DNA from: CBDFHV01 sp965247705
GTDB lineage: Bacteria > Pseudomonadota > Alphaproteobacteria > Rhodospirillales > CAMCUA01
Reading direction: 5' to 3'
Assembly: GCA_965247705.1 (NCBI GenBank)
Contig: CBDFHV010000084.1
Location: 62,001-126,000, forward strand
DNA length: 64,000 nucleotides
Part shown: positions 8,506 to 18,064 of the stretch, one piece after another
How positions within the stretch are numbered: the stretch's first letter is position 1
How the letters are laid out: every line of letters begins with the position of its first letter
Notes under the pieces: model-generated
The model's input: the letters and a program-made list of their open reading frames with translations, nothing else
The model's database searches: none
Told to the model about the DNA's origin: nothing
Translations under genes and position numbers: made by a program

Positions 8506-10947
8506 ATGGATGTTCGCAACGATTCCGTGACCAGCACCGAGACCACCGACGCCACCGAGACCTCTGCTGTGGTCCTTCCCTCGTCGACCGACGGCATCCA
8601 GTTGCCGGAAGGATTCGACCTCACCGGCTCTGTGTTCGACCGTGTGGGCGACGACCTGTTGCTGATCGACACCGGCGGGACCAAGGTGGTGGTTCGCGAC
8701 TACCTCGACGGCGACGCCGGGGACCTGATCGGCGCCGGCGGGGCGCGCGTGTCGGGTGAAATGGCGGCGAAGCTGGCGGGACCGCTGGCGCCCGGCCAGT
8801 ACGCGCAAAGCGGCACGCTGGCGTCGGCCGAGCTCATCGGTCACGTCGAGACGGTCGGCGGCACGGTCACCGCGACACACGCGGACGGCACCCGCGTGGA
8901 ATTGTCAGCCGGCGATCCCGTCTACCAGGGCGATATCCTGGAATCGGCCGCCGATGGCCGGCGTCGGTATCGTGCTCGCCGATGAGACCACCTTCTCCAT
9001 GGGCGCCGAGGGGCGCATGGTCCTCGACGAGATGGTCTATGACCCGGGCGCCCAGGAAGGCAGTCTGGCCATATCCGTCCTGCAGGGAGTCTTCACGTTC
9101 GTCAGCGGCCAGGTCGCCAAGGCCGACCCGGACGCCATGGTCCTGGAGACCCCGGTCGCCACCATCGGCATTCGCGGCACCCAGGCCGGTATCGACATTG
9201 CCGACGGTCAGAACCTGACCATCGTCAACATGGAGGAGTCCAATAGCTTCGTCGGCGAGATCGTGATCACCACGGCCGCCGGTGTCGAGATCCTCAACCT
9301 GACCAACCAGGGCACCTCGGTGGCCGGCCTGGGCGCGGCGCCCACAGCCACCTCGATCTTCGACTTGAGCGAGATTGTCGGCCGCTTCTCCGGCACCCTG
9401 GGCTACTTGCCCACCAACAGCGGGACCGGCACCGGCAACAGTTACGGCGTCGAGCCCCTGGGCCAGGCCCCGGGCGGCCCCGCCGATGGCATCGACGAGC
9501 TGGACGACACCCTGAACCTGGACTCCTTCGACACCGCCGCGGGCGGCGCCGAGGAGGCCGCGGGGCAACCCATTGTCGAGGACGTCATCCCGGTGGTGGC
9601 CGGCGCACCCCTCGTCTCGGGCGGCCCCTTGCCGACGATCGATCTGGACATCCCGGCCGGCGGACCGTCGATCACGGGGGGCAGCACGACGCCCGTCGAC
9701 GGCCCCCAGAGCGAGACACCGATCGTTGGTGGCACGGTTCCCGCGCAAAACGAGCCGGTGGTGGTGGCCGATGGCTCGATCCAGATTGGCAACGGAGACC
9801 TGATCGCGCCGGACGCCGAAGACAACCTGACCGTGGTCGGCGGCGACGGCGCCAACACCATCGTCACCGGTCAAGGCGACGACGTGATCGTGGCCAACGG
9901 CGGCGACGACAGCGTGAACGCCGGTGCCGGCGACGATCAGGTTATCGGCGGTTCCGGCGAAGGCGACGATGTCTACGTGGGCGGCGACGGCGAGGACACG
10001 CTGGTCTACAGCAGCGCCGAGGAGGGGGTCTACGTTGACCTCTTCGCCGGCAAGGCGTCCAGCATCGGCTACCCCACTTTCGACGAGATCGGTCAGGACC
10101 AGTTCACGGGCTTCGAGAACGTGATCGGCGGCGACGGGGATGACTTGATCTTCGGCGACAAGGGCGACAACCGGCTGCAAGGCGGCGCCGGCGACGACGT
10201 TCTTCGGGGCGGCTATGGAACCGACACCATCGAGGGCGGCGCCGGGGACGACCTGATCCTGGCCGACGAGGACGGCGACGGGGGCGACGGTTTCTTCGGC
10301 GAAAACGGCGACGTCTACGACGGCGGCGACGGCAACGACACCGTCTCCTACGCCGGGGCCGAGGATTCCGTGTGGGCAATCCTGGGCTGGGACGATGAGG
10401 AATGGGAAGGGGGCGAAGGCGGCGAGGAAGGTGGCTTTGCCTGGGCGAGGGTTCGGGAGCCGACTTCCTGGTCGACATCGAGAACGTGATTGGCGGCGAC
10501 GGGGACGACGGGCTCGGCGGCGACGACGGCGCCAACCGCCTGGCCGGCGGCGAAGGGGAAGACGACCTGTGGGGCGCCGATGGCGACGACACCCTGCTGG
10601 GCGGCGATGGCGACGACGACCTGGAAGGCGGCCGGGGCGACGACACGCTCACCGGCGGCGACGGCGAAGACTATTTCATCATGTACGAAGGCGACGGCAA
10701 CGACACGATCACCGACTTCTCCGATGAGGACACCCTGGTATTCGAAGATTGGTTTGGTCAAGGCGAGATCGAGGTGTCCATTGTCGAAGGCGAAGGCGGC
10801 GGGTTCGACAAGATCGTGGCCGACTACGGCAATGGCGACGTCGCGGAAATCACCCTCGAGGGTCACCAGGGCGGCAGCTACAGCGTGTCCGATGACGACT
10901 GGGGCGTGAGCGTGACCCTCGACGAAGAAAGAGTTCAAATAACCTGA
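8506..10947 (+). pseudogene. Secreted FecR-domain/RTX-repeat protein, interrupted by two frameshifts
   Basis: One gene of about 813 codons read in three pieces. Piece one is 8506 to about 8960. Piece two runs from about 8960 to about 10450. Piece three goes from there to the stop at 10947. Piece one starts MDVRNDSVTS and has no classical signal peptide. The junction of pieces one and two splits a FecR-like domain, with VETVGGTVTATHADG before it and VGIVLADETTFSMG after it. Glycine/aspartate nonapeptide repeats of the GGxGxDxUx type (for example GGDGDDLIFGDKGDN) occupy roughly residues 440-740. Known: such repeats bind calcium and are typical of type I secretion substrates. The first shift equals one extra base and the second one missing base, so the frame is restored. 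Real decay or sequencing error cannot be told apart here. No type I secretion genes are adjacent. Confidence 0.85.
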
Positions 10948-10956
10948 GCGACCGGG

Positions 10957-11880
10957 TCAGTCCTTCCCCGCAACCCCATAGCGGGCTTCAACCGTAGCCG
11001 GGCCGTCTGAGACGACCCGGCCACGCCGCGTCAGGTCGATGAGGTGGGCCAGCACGGAGCGCGCCGCGGCGGCGTGTAGTCGGACGTCGACATCGGCGTA
11101 AAGCCGCCCCACGATGGCCGGGATCTCTTCCACCCCCGCCGATAAGCACGCCAGAATCTGATCTTCCCGCACCCGCCGGTGGGCGATCAGGGCGCGCACA
11201 TGACTTTTGGGCTTCGCGACCGGCGGACCGTGGGTTGGGATGTGCAGGCGGTCGTCTCGCTCCAGAAGCGCCCGCAGGGATGCCATGTAGTGCGCCATGT
11301 CCCCGTCCGGCGGCGACACCACCGTGGTCGACCAGCCCATGACGTGATCGCCGGTGAACAGTATCTTTTCCTCCCGCAGGCCGAAACACAGGTGATTGGA
11401 GGTATGGCCGGGGGTGTGTACCGCGTCCACCGCCCAACCGGCCCCCGCCACCGAGTCCCCATGGCGCAGTACGATGTCCGGCGCGAACTCCCTGTCCGCG
11501 CCCTCCTCCACCTGACCATCCGTGGCGTCGCCACCGTGGGGCCCGAAACCGTGGGACGGCGCGGCAACCGCCTGCTGCAGCAGCCTCGTGGCCGGGGAGT
11601 GATCCCGGTGGGTATGGGTGACCAGGATGTGGGTAACGGTCTCCCCTTCGAGGGCCGCCAGAATGGCGTCCACGTGGGCCGCCAGGGCCGGGCCCGGATC
11701 GATCACGGCGACCTCGCCGCGGCCGATGATGTAGGTTCCAGTGCCGTGGAAGGTGAATGGGCCGGGATTGCGCGCCATGACCCGTCGTACGCCCGGCGCC
11801 ACCGGTTCCGCCCGGCCATAGGCGAAGTCCAGGTCGCGATGAAGGCGCAGGGTTTGGGCCATGGTCGTCCCGGCCCTCAT
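10957..11880 (-). CDS. MBL-fold metallo-hydrolase
   Basis: A 307-residue metallo-beta-lactamase-fold protein. The metal-binding motif HTHRDHSP lies near residue 90, and further ligands are expected in HTPGHTSNHLCF and TGDHVMGW. The C-terminal 70 residues resemble the winged-helix end found in the LACTB2-like subgroup. The family hydrolyses thioesters, phosphoesters or lactones; the substrate is not known here. The ATG at 11880 overlaps the stop of the upstream dehydrogenase (ATGA), which supports that start. A second ATG at 11862 (MAQTLRLHRD) has a better purine-rich leader and is an alternative. Confidence 0.85.
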   Translation of the reverse strand: MRAGTTMAQTLRLHRDLDFAYGRAEPVAPGVRRVMARNPGPFTFHGTGTYIIGRGEVAVIDPGPALAAHVDAILAALEGETVTHILVTHTHRDHSPATRLLQQAVAAPSHGFGPHGGDATDGQVEEGADREFAPDIVLRHGDSVAGAGWAVDAVHTPGHTSNHLCFGLREEKILFTGDHVMGWSTTVVSPPDGDMAHYMASLRALLERDDRLHIPTHGPPVAKPKSHVRALIAHRRVREDQILACLSAGVEEIPAIVGRLYADVDVRLHAAAARSVLAHLIDLTRRGRVVSDGPATVEARYGVAGKD

Positions 11881-12848
11881 ACGACCCGATGGGGGGGCGT
11901 GTGCCCCGCGAAGTGGGCGGTAAGGTTCTCGACCATGTAATCGACCATTTGCCGCCGGGATTCCTCGGTCCCGCTGCCCACATGGGGCGATAGGATCACG
12001 TTGGGCAAGGCCGCCAGGTCATGGGGCCAGCAAGGCTCCTCATCGAAAGCGTCCACCGCGGCGGCGGCCAGGCGCTTTGTCTTGAGGGCGTCGACAAGGG
12101 CCGCCATGTCAACCGCGCCGCGGGCGAAAACGACGATCACGCCATGCGGTCCCAAGGCCTCCAGCACGGGCCCGTCGACCATGTGACGGGTTTCGGGACA
12201 GGAGTGTACGGCGGGAATCAGAATGTCCACCTCCCGGGCCAGGGCCAGCGGATCCGGATAGTAGGTGTAGGGCACGTCGTCTTTGCGCCCGCGGCCGCTG
12301 TAGGCAACGGCCATGTCGAAAGCCTCGGCCCGCCGCGCGATCGCCCGTCCGATATGTCCCAGACCGACGATGCCAAGCCGCTTGTCCGAAACCCGGGTGC
12401 CGAAGGGCATGGCGGCCTGCGACCAGCCGCCCGCCCGCACGAAGCGGTCGGCCACCGACACGTTGCGGGCCGCCGCCAGCAGCAGGCCGAAGGCCTGGTC
12501 CGCCACGTCGCCCACGGTAAGCCGCGGCATGTCGGTTACCACGACCCCGCGCGCCGCCATGGCCTTCAAGTCGAAAAGATCCGTATGACTGCCGCCGACG
12601 GCGATGATCTCCAGGGCGTTGGCTGCGGCCAGGACATCGGCCCCGACCGGTACGTGACTCATCGTCGCGATGCCGCGAATTCGCGGGCCGAGCGTCGCCA
12701 GCGCCTCCGTCCTTGCCGCCCCGGGTGGCAGGGTGACCGGCACGAAATTCGACGCCAACCGATCGAACAGGACCGGATGGGGGCCTTGCACGACCAGGAT
12801 ATGGGGCGCGGAAACGGTTTCGGTGGGGCTCATGGGTGATGTGTTCAT
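11877..12848 (-). CDS. D-isomer-specific 2-hydroxyacid dehydrogenase
   Basis: A 323-residue NAD(P)-dependent 2-hydroxyacid dehydrogenase. The Rossmann motif is GIVGLGHIGRAIARRAEAF in the middle of the protein. The catalytic Arg lies in FARGAVDMAAL, the Glu in DAFDEEP and the His in LSPHVGSGT. Known for the family: reversible reduction of 2-keto acids such as glyoxylate or hydroxypyruvate to D-2-hydroxyacids. The usual Asn of the NxxRG segment is replaced by Phe-Ala, a mild deviation. It is coupled by ATGA overlap to the downstream MBL-fold gene. It is divergent from the amidase pair. The start could also be the internal MSPTETVSAP six codons in. Confidence 0.9.
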   Translation of the reverse strand: MNTSPMSPTETVSAPHILVVQGPHPVLFDRLASNFVPVTLPPGAARTEALATLGPRIRGIATMSHVPVGADVLAAANALEIIAVGGSHTDLFDLKAMAARGVVVTDMPRLTVGDVADQAFGLLLAAARNVSVADRFVRAGGWSQAAMPFGTRVSDKRLGIVGLGHIGRAIARRAEAFDMAVAYSGRGRKDDVPYTYYPDPLALAREVDILIPAVHSCPETRHMVDGPVLEALGPHGVIVVFARGAVDMAALVDALKTKRLAAAAVDAFDEEPCWPHDLAALPNVILSPHVGSGTEESRRQMVDYMVENLTAHFAGHTPPHRVV

Positions 12849-12963
12849 AGCAGAACCGGCAGCCGGGGCGCGATCCTTTGCCCCATGCCGGCCCTCGGCT
12901 ATGCTGAAAGCGCTGTCACACCCCCGGCCCGTTCATCTGAGGCCACCAACCGGAACCGCCGCC

Positions 12964-14373
12964 ATGACCACCCTGCCGCCGGACCCCCTGGTGCCCGATG
13001 GCATCGCCGCCTTCGGCCGCCGTCTGCGCCAAGGCGATACCACCGTCGAGGCGACCACACGGATCTACCTGGAACGCATCGAACACCTGGACGGACACAT
13101 CGGCGCCTACGAGCACGTGGATGCCGATGGCGCCATCACCGCTGCCCGGGCGCTGGATTCCCTGCGCCAATCCGGGGTCGACCTGGGGCCCCTCATGGGC
13201 GTGCCGGTCGCGGTCAAGGACATCTTCGCCGTCGAGGGCATGCCCACCGCCTGCGGCACGATGCTGGACGTGGCGGACCTGGTGGGTGCCGAAGGCACTG
13301 TCGTCGCTACCTTGCGCCGGGCCGGATGCGTGTTCCTCGGCAAGGTCAGGACCACCGAATTCGCCATGGGCGGCGCCGGCGGCGTGAATTATATGCGCGG
13401 CACGCCTTGGAATCCTTGGGACGCGACCACCCACCGGGTGCCGGGCTCGTCCAGCAGCGGGTCGGGCGCCGCGGTGGCGGCGGGCCTCGGCGCCTTCGCC
13501 CTGGGCAGCGACACGGGAGGATCGGTACGCGGGCCGGCCGGCTTCTGCGGCCTCCACGGACTCAAGACGTCGACGGGTCTGTGGCCAAGGGACGGGGTGT
13601 TTCCCCTGTCGCCCACCCTGGATACGATCGGCCTTCTGTGCCGCTCGGCGGCCGACGCGGCGCTGGTGTTCGCTGAAGTAACGGAATGCCCGGTTCCGCA
13701 ACCGGCGCCGCCTTCGGGCCTGCGCCTCGGCCGCATCGTCAACCGGCTGGAGGACGACCTGGAGCCGCCCGTCCGCGCCGCATTGGAAGCCGCCTACGGA
13801 GCCCTGGCCGAGGCCGGCGTTCATATGGAACCGGTCGAAATCCCCGAACTGGAAAATACTCTCGATACCGGCGGCATCATCGTCTGCACCGAACTCCTGG
13901 CCCGGCTCGGACGGGAACGCTATCTGGCGGAACGGGACCGGATGGATCCGGTTATCGTCGAGCGTTTGGACGCATTCCTGGACACCACGGGGGAAGCCTA
14001 TGTGCGGGCCCGTTCCATTCACGAGGACGTTGTCCGCGCCGCCCACCAGCGCTTGAAGGGCTTCCATGGCTGGCTGTGCCCGACCCGGCCCTTGGTGGCG
14101 CCGACGGCGGCGGTCTTCGACGACCTGGCGGAGCGCCGGCGCCTGGCGGCCCTCATGTCCCGCAACACCCGGCCGTGCAACGCCTTCGGCATGTGCGGCT
14201 CGACGACGCCGATCCAGCAGCTTGGGGGCGGCGGAATGCCGGTTGGGCTGCAACTCATTTGCGCTGGCGGCGCCGATTCCCGGCTGCTGTCCATCACCCG
14301 GACCATGGAAGACATCCTCGGCGCGCCACCGGTGGCCGACGTGGCCGCCTTCGCGAGCGGAAATGATCCATGA
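12964..14373 (+). CDS. Amidase signature enzyme, copy 1
   Basis: A 469-residue amidase of the AS family. The Lys of the Ser-cisSer-Lys triad is in PVAVKDIFAVEG, and the Ser-rich loop runs SSSSGSGAAVAAG to SDTGGSVRGPAGFCG. I start at ATG 12964 (MTTLPPDPLVPDG), which aligns with the start of the next gene; the longer frame from 12670 overlaps the divergent dehydrogenase. Known for the family: hydrolysis of amide bonds in small amides, indoleacetamide, Glu-tRNA(Gln) coupled reactions and others. The lack of gatB/gatC neighbours argues against GatA. The stop overlaps the start of the paralogue as ATGA, so the two are translated together. Confidence 0.9.
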   Translation: MTTLPPDPLVPDGIAAFGRRLRQGDTTVEATTRIYLERIEHLDGHIGAYEHVDADGAITAARALDSLRQSGVDLGPLMGVPVAVKDIFAVEGMPTACGTMLDVADLVGAEGTVVATLRRAGCVFLGKVRTTEFAMGGAGGVNYMRGTPWNPWDATTHRVPGSSSSGSGAAVAAGLGAFALGSDTGGSVRGPAGFCGLHGLKTSTGLWPRDGVFPLSPTLDTIGLLCRSAADAALVFAEVTECPVPQPAPPSGLRLGRIVNRLEDDLEPPVRAALEAAYGALAEAGVHMEPVEIPELENTLDTGGIIVCTELLARLGRERYLAERDRMDPVIVERLDAFLDTTGEAYVRARSIHEDVVRAAHQRLKGFHGWLCPTRPLVAPTAAVFDDLAERRRLAALMSRNTRPCNAFGMCGSTTPIQQLGGGGMPVGLQLICAGGADSRLLSITRTMEDILGAPPVADVAAFASGNDP

Positions 14374-15767
14374 CAGATCTGCCGCCGGACCCTCTGGAAG
14401 CGGATGGAATCGCCGGTTTCGGTACCCGCTTGCGGGCCCGAGAGGTCACCGCTGAAAGCGCGACCGCCGACTATCTGAGGCGCATCGAGCGCCTGGAACC
14501 CCGCCTGGAGTGCTACGAGCAGGTGGACGGCGACCGGGCTCTAACCACCGCCCGGGCCATCGACTCCTTGCTCGTGGCCGGCACCGACTTAGGGCCGCTG
14601 ATGGGGGTGCCCGTCGCCATTAAGGACATCGTCGCCGTCGACGGCATGCCGGTGACCGCCGGCTCCAATCTGGATGTGGCCGACCTGATCGGGCCGGAGG
14701 GCCAATTCGTCAAGCAGCTTCGCCGGGCGGGCTGCGTCATTCTCGGCAAGACCAAGACCGTGGAGTTCGCCATGGGCGGCGCCGGCACCAACCATCGCCG
14801 GGGCACCCCCTGGAACCCCTGGGACTCAGCGGTCAAGCGGGCACCGGGCGGCTCCAGCAGCGGCTCCGCCGTCGCCATGGCCGCCGGACTTTGCGGCTTT
14901 TCCATCGGATCCGACACGGGAGGGTCGGTGCGCGGGCCGGCGGGCTTCTGCGGCATCTACGGCATCCGCCCGACGGCGGGGACCTGGCCCCTGGACGGGG
15001 TTTTCCCCTTGTCCGTGAGCTTTGACACCATTGGCCCCTTCGCCCGCTCCGCCGACGACATGGCGGTTCTATTCGCGGCGCTCACCGGCCAACCGAAGCC
15101 ACGACCGGTGCCGTTGAAGGGCGCCCGGTTCGGCAAGCCGTCCCCGGGCTACTTCGAGGACATGGACCCGGACGTCACCCGCTGCATGACGGCGGCGCTG
15201 GCCGCGCTGGAAAAGGCGGGGGCGGAAATCGTGCCCGTCGACTTGCCGGATACGGAGGAAACCTGGCCCCTCTACACCACCATCACCCGGGCCGAGTTCA
15301 TCGCCACCATGGGACGCGAGCGCTATGAGGTGGGCCGCGCGGCCATGAACCCGGACGTGGCGGAACGGGCCGACGGCGGCCTTTCCCTCATGGCCGAAGA
15401 CTACGTCCGTGCCCTGAGGCGGCGGCAGGACCTGTGCTGGCGGGCCGTGCTGCGTCTGCGGGGCCTGGACGCCTTGCTGGCGCCGGCGAAATCGCGGGTC
15501 GCCGCAATTGTGCCGCCGGGCGAGGATGCCGCCACCACCAGCAAACTGGCCGACGACACCGGTGGCCCCACGCGGCCCCTCTCCACCTACGGCCTGTGCG
15601 GGATCTCGGTACCGGTACACGACTTGGCGGGCGCAATACTTCCGGTGGGCATGCAAGTGGCGGCGCCGGCGGGCGGCGATGGCCATGTGATCGGCCTGGC
15701 GCTGGCCATGGAAGCCCTGTGGGGTCCGCCGTCCCGCCCGGACCTGACGGGGTTTCTGAATACGTGA
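14370..15767 (+). CDS. Amidase signature enzyme, copy 2
   Basis: A 465-residue paralogue of the preceding gene, sharing its start (LPPDPLEADGIAGFGTRLR) and layout, so a tandem duplication is evident. The catalytic Lys is in PVAIKDIVAVDG, and the nucleophile loop is GGSSSGSAVAMAAG to SDTGGSVRGPAGFCG. The coding sequences have diverged through the C-terminal half, which suggests different substrates. It is followed after 19 bases by an SDR gene and then a DAO flavoenzyme. The four genes probably form one catabolic operon that releases an amine or amino acid from an amide and oxidises it. That pathway is inference. Confidence 0.9.
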   Translation: MTDLPPDPLEADGIAGFGTRLRAREVTAESATADYLRRIERLEPRLECYEQVDGDRALTTARAIDSLLVAGTDLGPLMGVPVAIKDIVAVDGMPVTAGSNLDVADLIGPEGQFVKQLRRAGCVILGKTKTVEFAMGGAGTNHRRGTPWNPWDSAVKRAPGGSSSGSAVAMAAGLCGFSIGSDTGGSVRGPAGFCGIYGIRPTAGTWPLDGVFPLSVSFDTIGPFARSADDMAVLFAALTGQPKPRPVPLKGARFGKPSPGYFEDMDPDVTRCMTAALAALEKAGAEIVPVDLPDTEETWPLYTTITRAEFIATMGRERYEVGRAAMNPDVAERADGGLSLMAEDYVRALRRRQDLCWRAVLRLRGLDALLAPAKSRVAAIVPPGEDAATTSKLADDTGGPTRPLSTYGLCGISVPVHDLAGAILPVGMQVAAPAGGDGHVIGLALAMEALWGPPSRPDLTGFLNT

Positions 15768-15786
15768 CACACCCGGGATCGGTTCC

Positions 15787-16566
15787 GTGGACCTGGGCCT
15801 GAGAGGCCGCCGGGCCTTGGTCTGCGGCGGCAGCCGCGGCCTCGGCCGCGCTTGCGCCCGGGCCCTGGCCATCGAAGGCGTTGCCGTGACTATCGCCGCC
15901 CGCCGGCCCGGTCCCCTATCGGAAACCGCGGACGTCATCGGCCGCGAGTCCGGCGCCACCACGACCACCGTGGCCGCGGACGTGACGACTGACGCGGGAC
16001 AGGCCGCGATGCTTGCCGTCTGTCCCGACCCGGACATCATCGTGACCAACGCCGGCGGCCCGCCCCACGGCGAGTTCGAGGACTGGACGTGGGACGACTG
16101 GCTGACGGTGGCCAACGATCAGATGCTGTCGCCGATCATGCTGATCCGCGCCACCATCGACGCCATGATCGCGCGGAAATTCGGCCGCATCGTCGTCATT
16201 ACCTCGCGCACCGTGCGCATGCCGGTGGCCCGACTGGGCCTGTCGTCGGGGGCGCGCTCTGGCCTCACCGGCTTCCTTGCCGGCCTCGCCCGGGACGTGG
16301 CCCGTCACAACGTCACCATCAACTTCATCCTGCCCGGACCGTTCCAGACCGACCGCTTCGAGAACAACCTGGACAACGCGGCGGCGCGGACAGGGGAGGA
16401 CCGGGAAGCGATCCGCGCCCAGCACGTCGCGGCGACGCCGGCCGGGCGGCTCGGCAACCCGGACGAGGTGGGCGCCGCCTGCGCCTATTTGTGCGGTATC
16501 CGGTCTGGCTATATCACCGGCCAGAACTTGCTGATCGACGGCGGCGGCTTCCCGGGCACCCTGTGA
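15787..16566 (+). CDS. Short-chain dehydrogenase/reductase with atypical active site
   Basis: A 259-residue SDR starting at GTG 15787. The nucleotide-binding motif GGSRGLGRACARALA is at the N terminus and the NAG motif is in VTNAGGPP. The C-terminal IRSGYITGQNLLIDGGG is typical of this family. The usual catalytic YxxxK is not present: the corresponding residues are Ser153 and Arg157 (SSGARSG). A known SDR subgroup carries a similar substitution; whether it is an active reductase is uncertain. The stop overlaps the start of the next gene (TGATG). It belongs to the amidase-DAO operon. Confidence 0.85.
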   Translation: MDLGLRGRRALVCGGSRGLGRACARALAIEGVAVTIAARRPGPLSETADVIGRESGATTTTVAADVTTDAGQAAMLAVCPDPDIIVTNAGGPPHGEFEDWTWDDWLTVANDQMLSPIMLIRATIDAMIARKFGRIVVITSRTVRMPVARLGLSSGARSGLTGFLAGLARDVARHNVTINFILPGPFQTDRFENNLDNAAARTGEDREAIRAQHVAATPAGRLGNPDEVGAACAYLCGIRSGYITGQNLLIDGGGFPGTL

Positions 16567-17738
16567 TGGGGACACTCCCCTTCGACATCGCGGTCATTGG
16601 CGGCGGCGTGATGGGCTGCGGCACGGCGCTGCATGTGGCCCGGGGCGGTATGCGTACGGTGCTGCTGGAGAAGGGCCGGCTGTGCCGGGAGGCCTCCGGC
16701 GCCAACGCCGGCGGCATGACCCTTCAGGACAAGCCGGCCGAGATGATCCCCTACTTCCTGGAGGCCCGGTCCCTGTGGCGATCGGCGCCCGATTGGCTGG
16801 GCAGGGTCAACGGACACGTGGAAACCGGCGGCCTGATGCTGGCCTTCCGGGAGGACGAGGAGGCGCTGCTGGAGAACGGCCTGAAAGACCGCCAGGCCGC
16901 CGGCTTGCCGGTGGAATTGGTCGGCGCCAACCGAGCCCGTGAACTGGAGCCGGCCCTGTCCCATCACGTGGTCGGGGCGACTTACTGCCCCTGGGACGGC
17001 TATGGCGACTCGGCGGCGACGGGGGCGCTGTACGGCCCGGCTCTAAGGGACGCCGGTGTCTCCGTGCGCGAGGATACGCCGGTTTCCGACATTTCGCCCG
17101 AGGACAGCGGTTTCGCCGTTCACACGGACCATGGCACCGTGCGAGCACGGCGCCTGGTGCTGGCGGGGGGCGTGTGGCTGAGGTTCATGGGCTGCTGGTT
17201 CGACCGTCCCCTACCCGTTCTCTGCGACACCAAGCAGGTGGCGGTGACAGAGCGGGGCAAGCGCCTGTTCCAGCGCATCATGCGCACCGCCAACCAGCGC
17301 CTGTCGGTCAAGCAGGTGGCCAACGGCACGGTGATCCTCGGCGGCGGCTGGCCGGCGCGGGGACATCCCCAGGAAGACGGCGACGCGCTGATCGCCGAAT
17401 CCCTGGTCGGCAACATCCGTATCGCCCGCCATGCCCTGCCCGGCCTGGCCGGCTTCCGCCTCGCCCGCGGCTGGGTGGGCCTGGAGGTGTTCGTCGCCGA
17501 CCGCCAGCCGATCCTGGGACCCCTGCCCGGCTGGCCCGATGTTTACGCCATCGGCGGCTTCCTCGGCGGCTACACGGTACATCCCTCCGTGACCCGCCTG
17601 CTCGCCCGCCGCATTCTCGAGGACCGGGAGACCCCCGCCCTGTTCGATCCGGGCCGCTTTCATAGCGAACAGGGAAAGAACTTCACCACCATGCCGGCGA
17701 TCAGGTCCGCGGCCGGCGTATCCATGACCTCGGGGTAG
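16566..17738 (+). CDS. FAD-dependent DAO-family oxidoreductase (glycine/D-amino acid oxidase type)
   Basis: A 390-residue flavoprotein. The start at 16566 overlaps the SDR stop. The FAD motif is IAVIGGGVMGCGTALHVARG, then ASGANAGGMTLQ, and the C-terminal FAD segment is VYAIGGFLGGYTVHPSV. It belongs to the DAO superfamily with glycine oxidase and sarcosine oxidase, which oxidise secondary or primary amines. It is clearly different from the four DadA-like paralogues. The last 25 or so residues after FDPGRF look non-homologous: they are antisense to the conserved 3' end of the convergent gene at 17660-18046. This suggests loss of the ancestral stop and read-through. Confidence 0.87.
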   Translation: MGTLPFDIAVIGGGVMGCGTALHVARGGMRTVLLEKGRLCREASGANAGGMTLQDKPAEMIPYFLEARSLWRSAPDWLGRVNGHVETGGLMLAFREDEEALLENGLKDRQAAGLPVELVGANRARELEPALSHHVVGATYCPWDGYGDSAATGALYGPALRDAGVSVREDTPVSDISPEDSGFAVHTDHGTVRARRLVLAGGVWLRFMGCWFDRPLPVLCDTKQVAVTERGKRLFQRIMRTANQRLSVKQVANGTVILGGGWPARGHPQEDGDALIAESLVGNIRIARHALPGLAGFRLARGWVGLEVFVADRQPILGPLPGWPDVYAIGGFLGGYTVHPSVTRLLARRILEDRETPALFDPGRFHSEQGKNFTTMPAIRSAAGVSMTSG

Positions 17739-18046
17739 GTCTTGGACTCGCTCTTGTAGAGCGCCACCGCCCGTTCGACGGTCAGGTCGTCGGGCGGACA
17801 GACGCGGACCGCTCCCAGCTCGCGGAATGTGAGGACCATGTGCAACGCGCCTTGCATATAGGCGACGCAGCGGGGGTCCATGGGCGCCGCCTCGTCGACG
17901 CCGCCGCACCAGACCAGCAGCTTCTTGCCGGGGATGGGTTCTTCGGCGTGGGTTGGCGATGGGGCGGTCGATGCGACGACGAGCAACGCCATGAGGACCA
18001 CGAGCCGTCCTGTCGACAAAGGCAGAAGCTCTTGGAGCCCCTTCAT
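17660..18046 (-). CDS. Secreted Rap1a/Tai-like small protein
   Basis: A 128-residue protein starting MKGLQELLPL. A hydrophobic stretch (LVVLMALLVVAS) and a likely cleavage after THA give a signal peptide, so the mature part is periplasmic or exported. The mature part has the spaced cysteines of the Rap1a/Tai family: LLVWCGG, PRCVAYMQGAL, VRVCPPDD and a terminal FFPC. Known members of this family include immunity proteins to type VI amidase effectors, but many have no assigned role and no toxin gene is adjacent here. The longer frame to 18175 reads through a palindromic repeat and is rejected. Its 3' end overlaps the convergent DAO gene by 79 bases. Confidence 0.65.
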   Translation of the reverse strand: MKGLQELLPLSTGRLVVLMALLVVASTAPSPTHAEEPIPGKKLLVWCGGVDEAAPMDPRCVAYMQGALHMVLTFRELGAVRVCPPDDLTVERAVALYKSESKTYPEVMDTPAADLIAGMVVKFFPCSL

Positions 18047-18064
18047 CGATCCCACTCCATTGTC

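Noticed and set aside
8867..10180. Long minus-strand open frame across the RTX gene
   Set aside because: It is antisense to glycine/aspartate repeats and has no family motif; a GC-rich shadow.
12964..14373. GatA (Glu-tRNA amidotransferase subunit) for the amidase pair
   Set aside because: No gatB or gatC neighbours, two tandem copies, and a metabolic context.
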